Below are positions 17,580 to 18,286 of a DNA stretch of 18,286 nucleotides, in pieces. Under the pieces are notes generated by a model. That model searched no databases and was not told where the DNA came from. It saw only the letters and a program-made list of their open reading frames with translations. The position numbers were made by a program, and so were the translations under genes. The DNA is taken from NCBI GenBank assembly GCA_001818895.1, contig MHLB01000061.1, positions 1-18,286 on the forward strand, in the 5' to 3' direction. This DNA comes from Candidatus Liptonbacteria bacterium RIFCSPLOWO2_01_FULL_53_13. Lineage in GTDB: Bacteria; Patescibacteriota; Minisyncoccia; UBA6257; 2-01-FULL-56-20. The first letter of the stretch is position 1, and every line of letters begins with the position of its first letter.

Positions 17580-18286
17580 TTACTGCAAAAATGCGGGAGT
17601 GGACAACGGCCCAAAATTTTTTTGATAGCGCTTTTTCACTTCCGCGAGCGTGAATGAATGGGTCTGCGTGCCGTAGGTTTCAATCGTATAGCACGCGACT
17701 ACCGATGCGAACCGCCCCGCAACGTCAAGCGGCAAGCCCGCAAGGACGCACTTGATAAAGCCGGCACGGTAGGCGTCCCCCGCTCCCGTGGGGTCAAGTG
17801 TATTCTTTGGTTTGGCGGGCGGGATAATATATTTCTTTCCTTTGGACCATATGACAGACCCCTTCTCGCCGAGTGTGGTCACGAGCACGTCAACATACGA
17901 GAGAATTTTTTTTCTGCTCCATCTCGTTTTCTTCACCGCAAGAGCGAATTCGTAGTCATTGGAAACAAAAATGGCCGCGCCTTGTATCATCCGCTTTAAT
18001 TCGTCAGCCGGAAGCGACGGCATCATCTGCCCGGGGTCGCACATGTAGGGAATCCGGCGCGCGCGGCATATTCTCGCGCTCGCATTCATGTCTTTCATAT
18101 TCCCGGGCGAAACGACGGCGAAGTCGGCGCGAGGGAAAAACCGCGCCTGGGGAGCGGAAGGATATCTCATCGCCCCGAGATGGATTGCCGATATCTGGTT
18201 GTCGGCTTTGTCGGTGATAACCGTACACTCCGCCGTCGGCTCGCGCGAAAATGTCTTGATAAAGCGGGTGTCAACGCCGTGGCGGG
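17580..18286 (-). CDS. PfkB-family kinase, likely nucleoside (adenosine) kinase; 5' end cut by the window
   Basis: The frame stays open past ATG 18170 to the end of the window, and the extra residues continue the family pattern (GVDTRF then VITDKADNQISAIHLGAM), so the gene starts outside. The PfkB second signature DPTGAGDAYRAGF (catalytic Asp in GAGD) is clear, as is the ribokinase-like stretch VSNDYEFA and TLGEKGSVIW. The ITDK..NQI...H.GAM segment resembles archaeal-type nucleoside kinases more than sugar kinases, from memory. Next to ahcY, phosphorylation of adenosine is the natural role: it would pull the SAH reaction forward. Ribokinase or other sugar kinases remain possible. About 235 residues are present. 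Confidence 0.9.
   Translation of the reverse strand, partial: RHGVDTRFIKTFSREPTAECTVITDKADNQISAIHLGAMRYPSAPQARFFPRADFAVVSPGNMKDMNASARICRARRIPYMCDPGQMMPSLPADELKRMIQGAAIFVSNDYEFALAVKKTRWSRKKILSYVDVLVTTLGEKGSVIWSKGKKYIIPPAKPKNTLDPTGAGDAYRAGFIKCVLAGLPLDVAGRFASVVACYTIETYGTQTHSFTLAEVKKRYQKNFGPLSTPAFLQ

Overview
The window looks like a piece of a small-genome bacterium of the Candidate Phyla Radiation (Patescibacteria, probably a Parcubacteria lineage). This is an inference from gene content and style. Housekeeping genes are compact and mixed with small anchored membrane proteins of unknown function. Few genes have a Shine-Dalgarno sequence, several have a -10 box only 6-9 bases before the ATG, and the intergenic DNA is full of short-word repeats and hairpins. 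No phage, plasmid, transposase or CRISPR gene is visible.

Layout. Bases 1-1294 hold one unusual tRNA and no convincing protein gene. They carry two copies of a word-array element, a third array, a 20-bp inverted repeat around the tRNA, and a nested hairpin element (1069-1252). Bases 1295-5109 carry a secreted or anchored protein, a conserved-TM-helix (mechanosensitive-channel-like) protein, a stand-alone ATP-grasp ligase related to the cyanophycin synthetase domain, and an unknown 159-residue protein. Bases 5300-6174 hold tRNA-Ala(CGC), a 27-codon membrane micro-ORF with its own promoter, a NUDIX hydrolase and tRNA-Pro(CGG). Bases 6301-9355 are a minus-strand run: a single-chain phenylalanyl-tRNA synthetase, the CCA-adding enzyme and a two-TM protein. 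Next come divergent elongator and initiator tRNA-Met genes whose promoters overlap at the -35 box, then murD, then gatC-gatA. Bases 13053-16103 carry four membrane proteins: a Pro-rich single-pass protein, a YjdF/DUF2238-like protein, an EamA/DMT transporter and a five-TM protein with CREST-like motifs. The window ends with ahcY and a partial PfkB-family kinase, which together could clear S-adenosylhomocysteine and rescue the adenosine.

How the genes fit together. Much of the set serves translation: five tRNA genes, CCA addition (three of the five tRNAs do not encode CCA), PheRS, and GatCA for transamidation of Glu-tRNA(Gln) or Asp-tRNA(Asn). murD adds peptidoglycan synthesis, and ahcY plus pfkB add the methyl cycle.

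The most unusual content is a family-independent repeat architecture. Short words (TTAG, CGAAT, TTCGTA, CGCAGAT, ATGAC, GTGACAA) occur four per arm, as single arms or as dyads of 4+4, often with small perfect hairpins of unrelated sequence at the ends. One array lies in frame inside gatA, one forms the gatA 3' end, and repeat hairpins form the gatC tail and part of the ATP-grasp gene. The second main point is the PheRS, whose domain order (catalytic core plus FDX-ACB in one chain) matches mitochondrial rather than standard bacterial PheRS.
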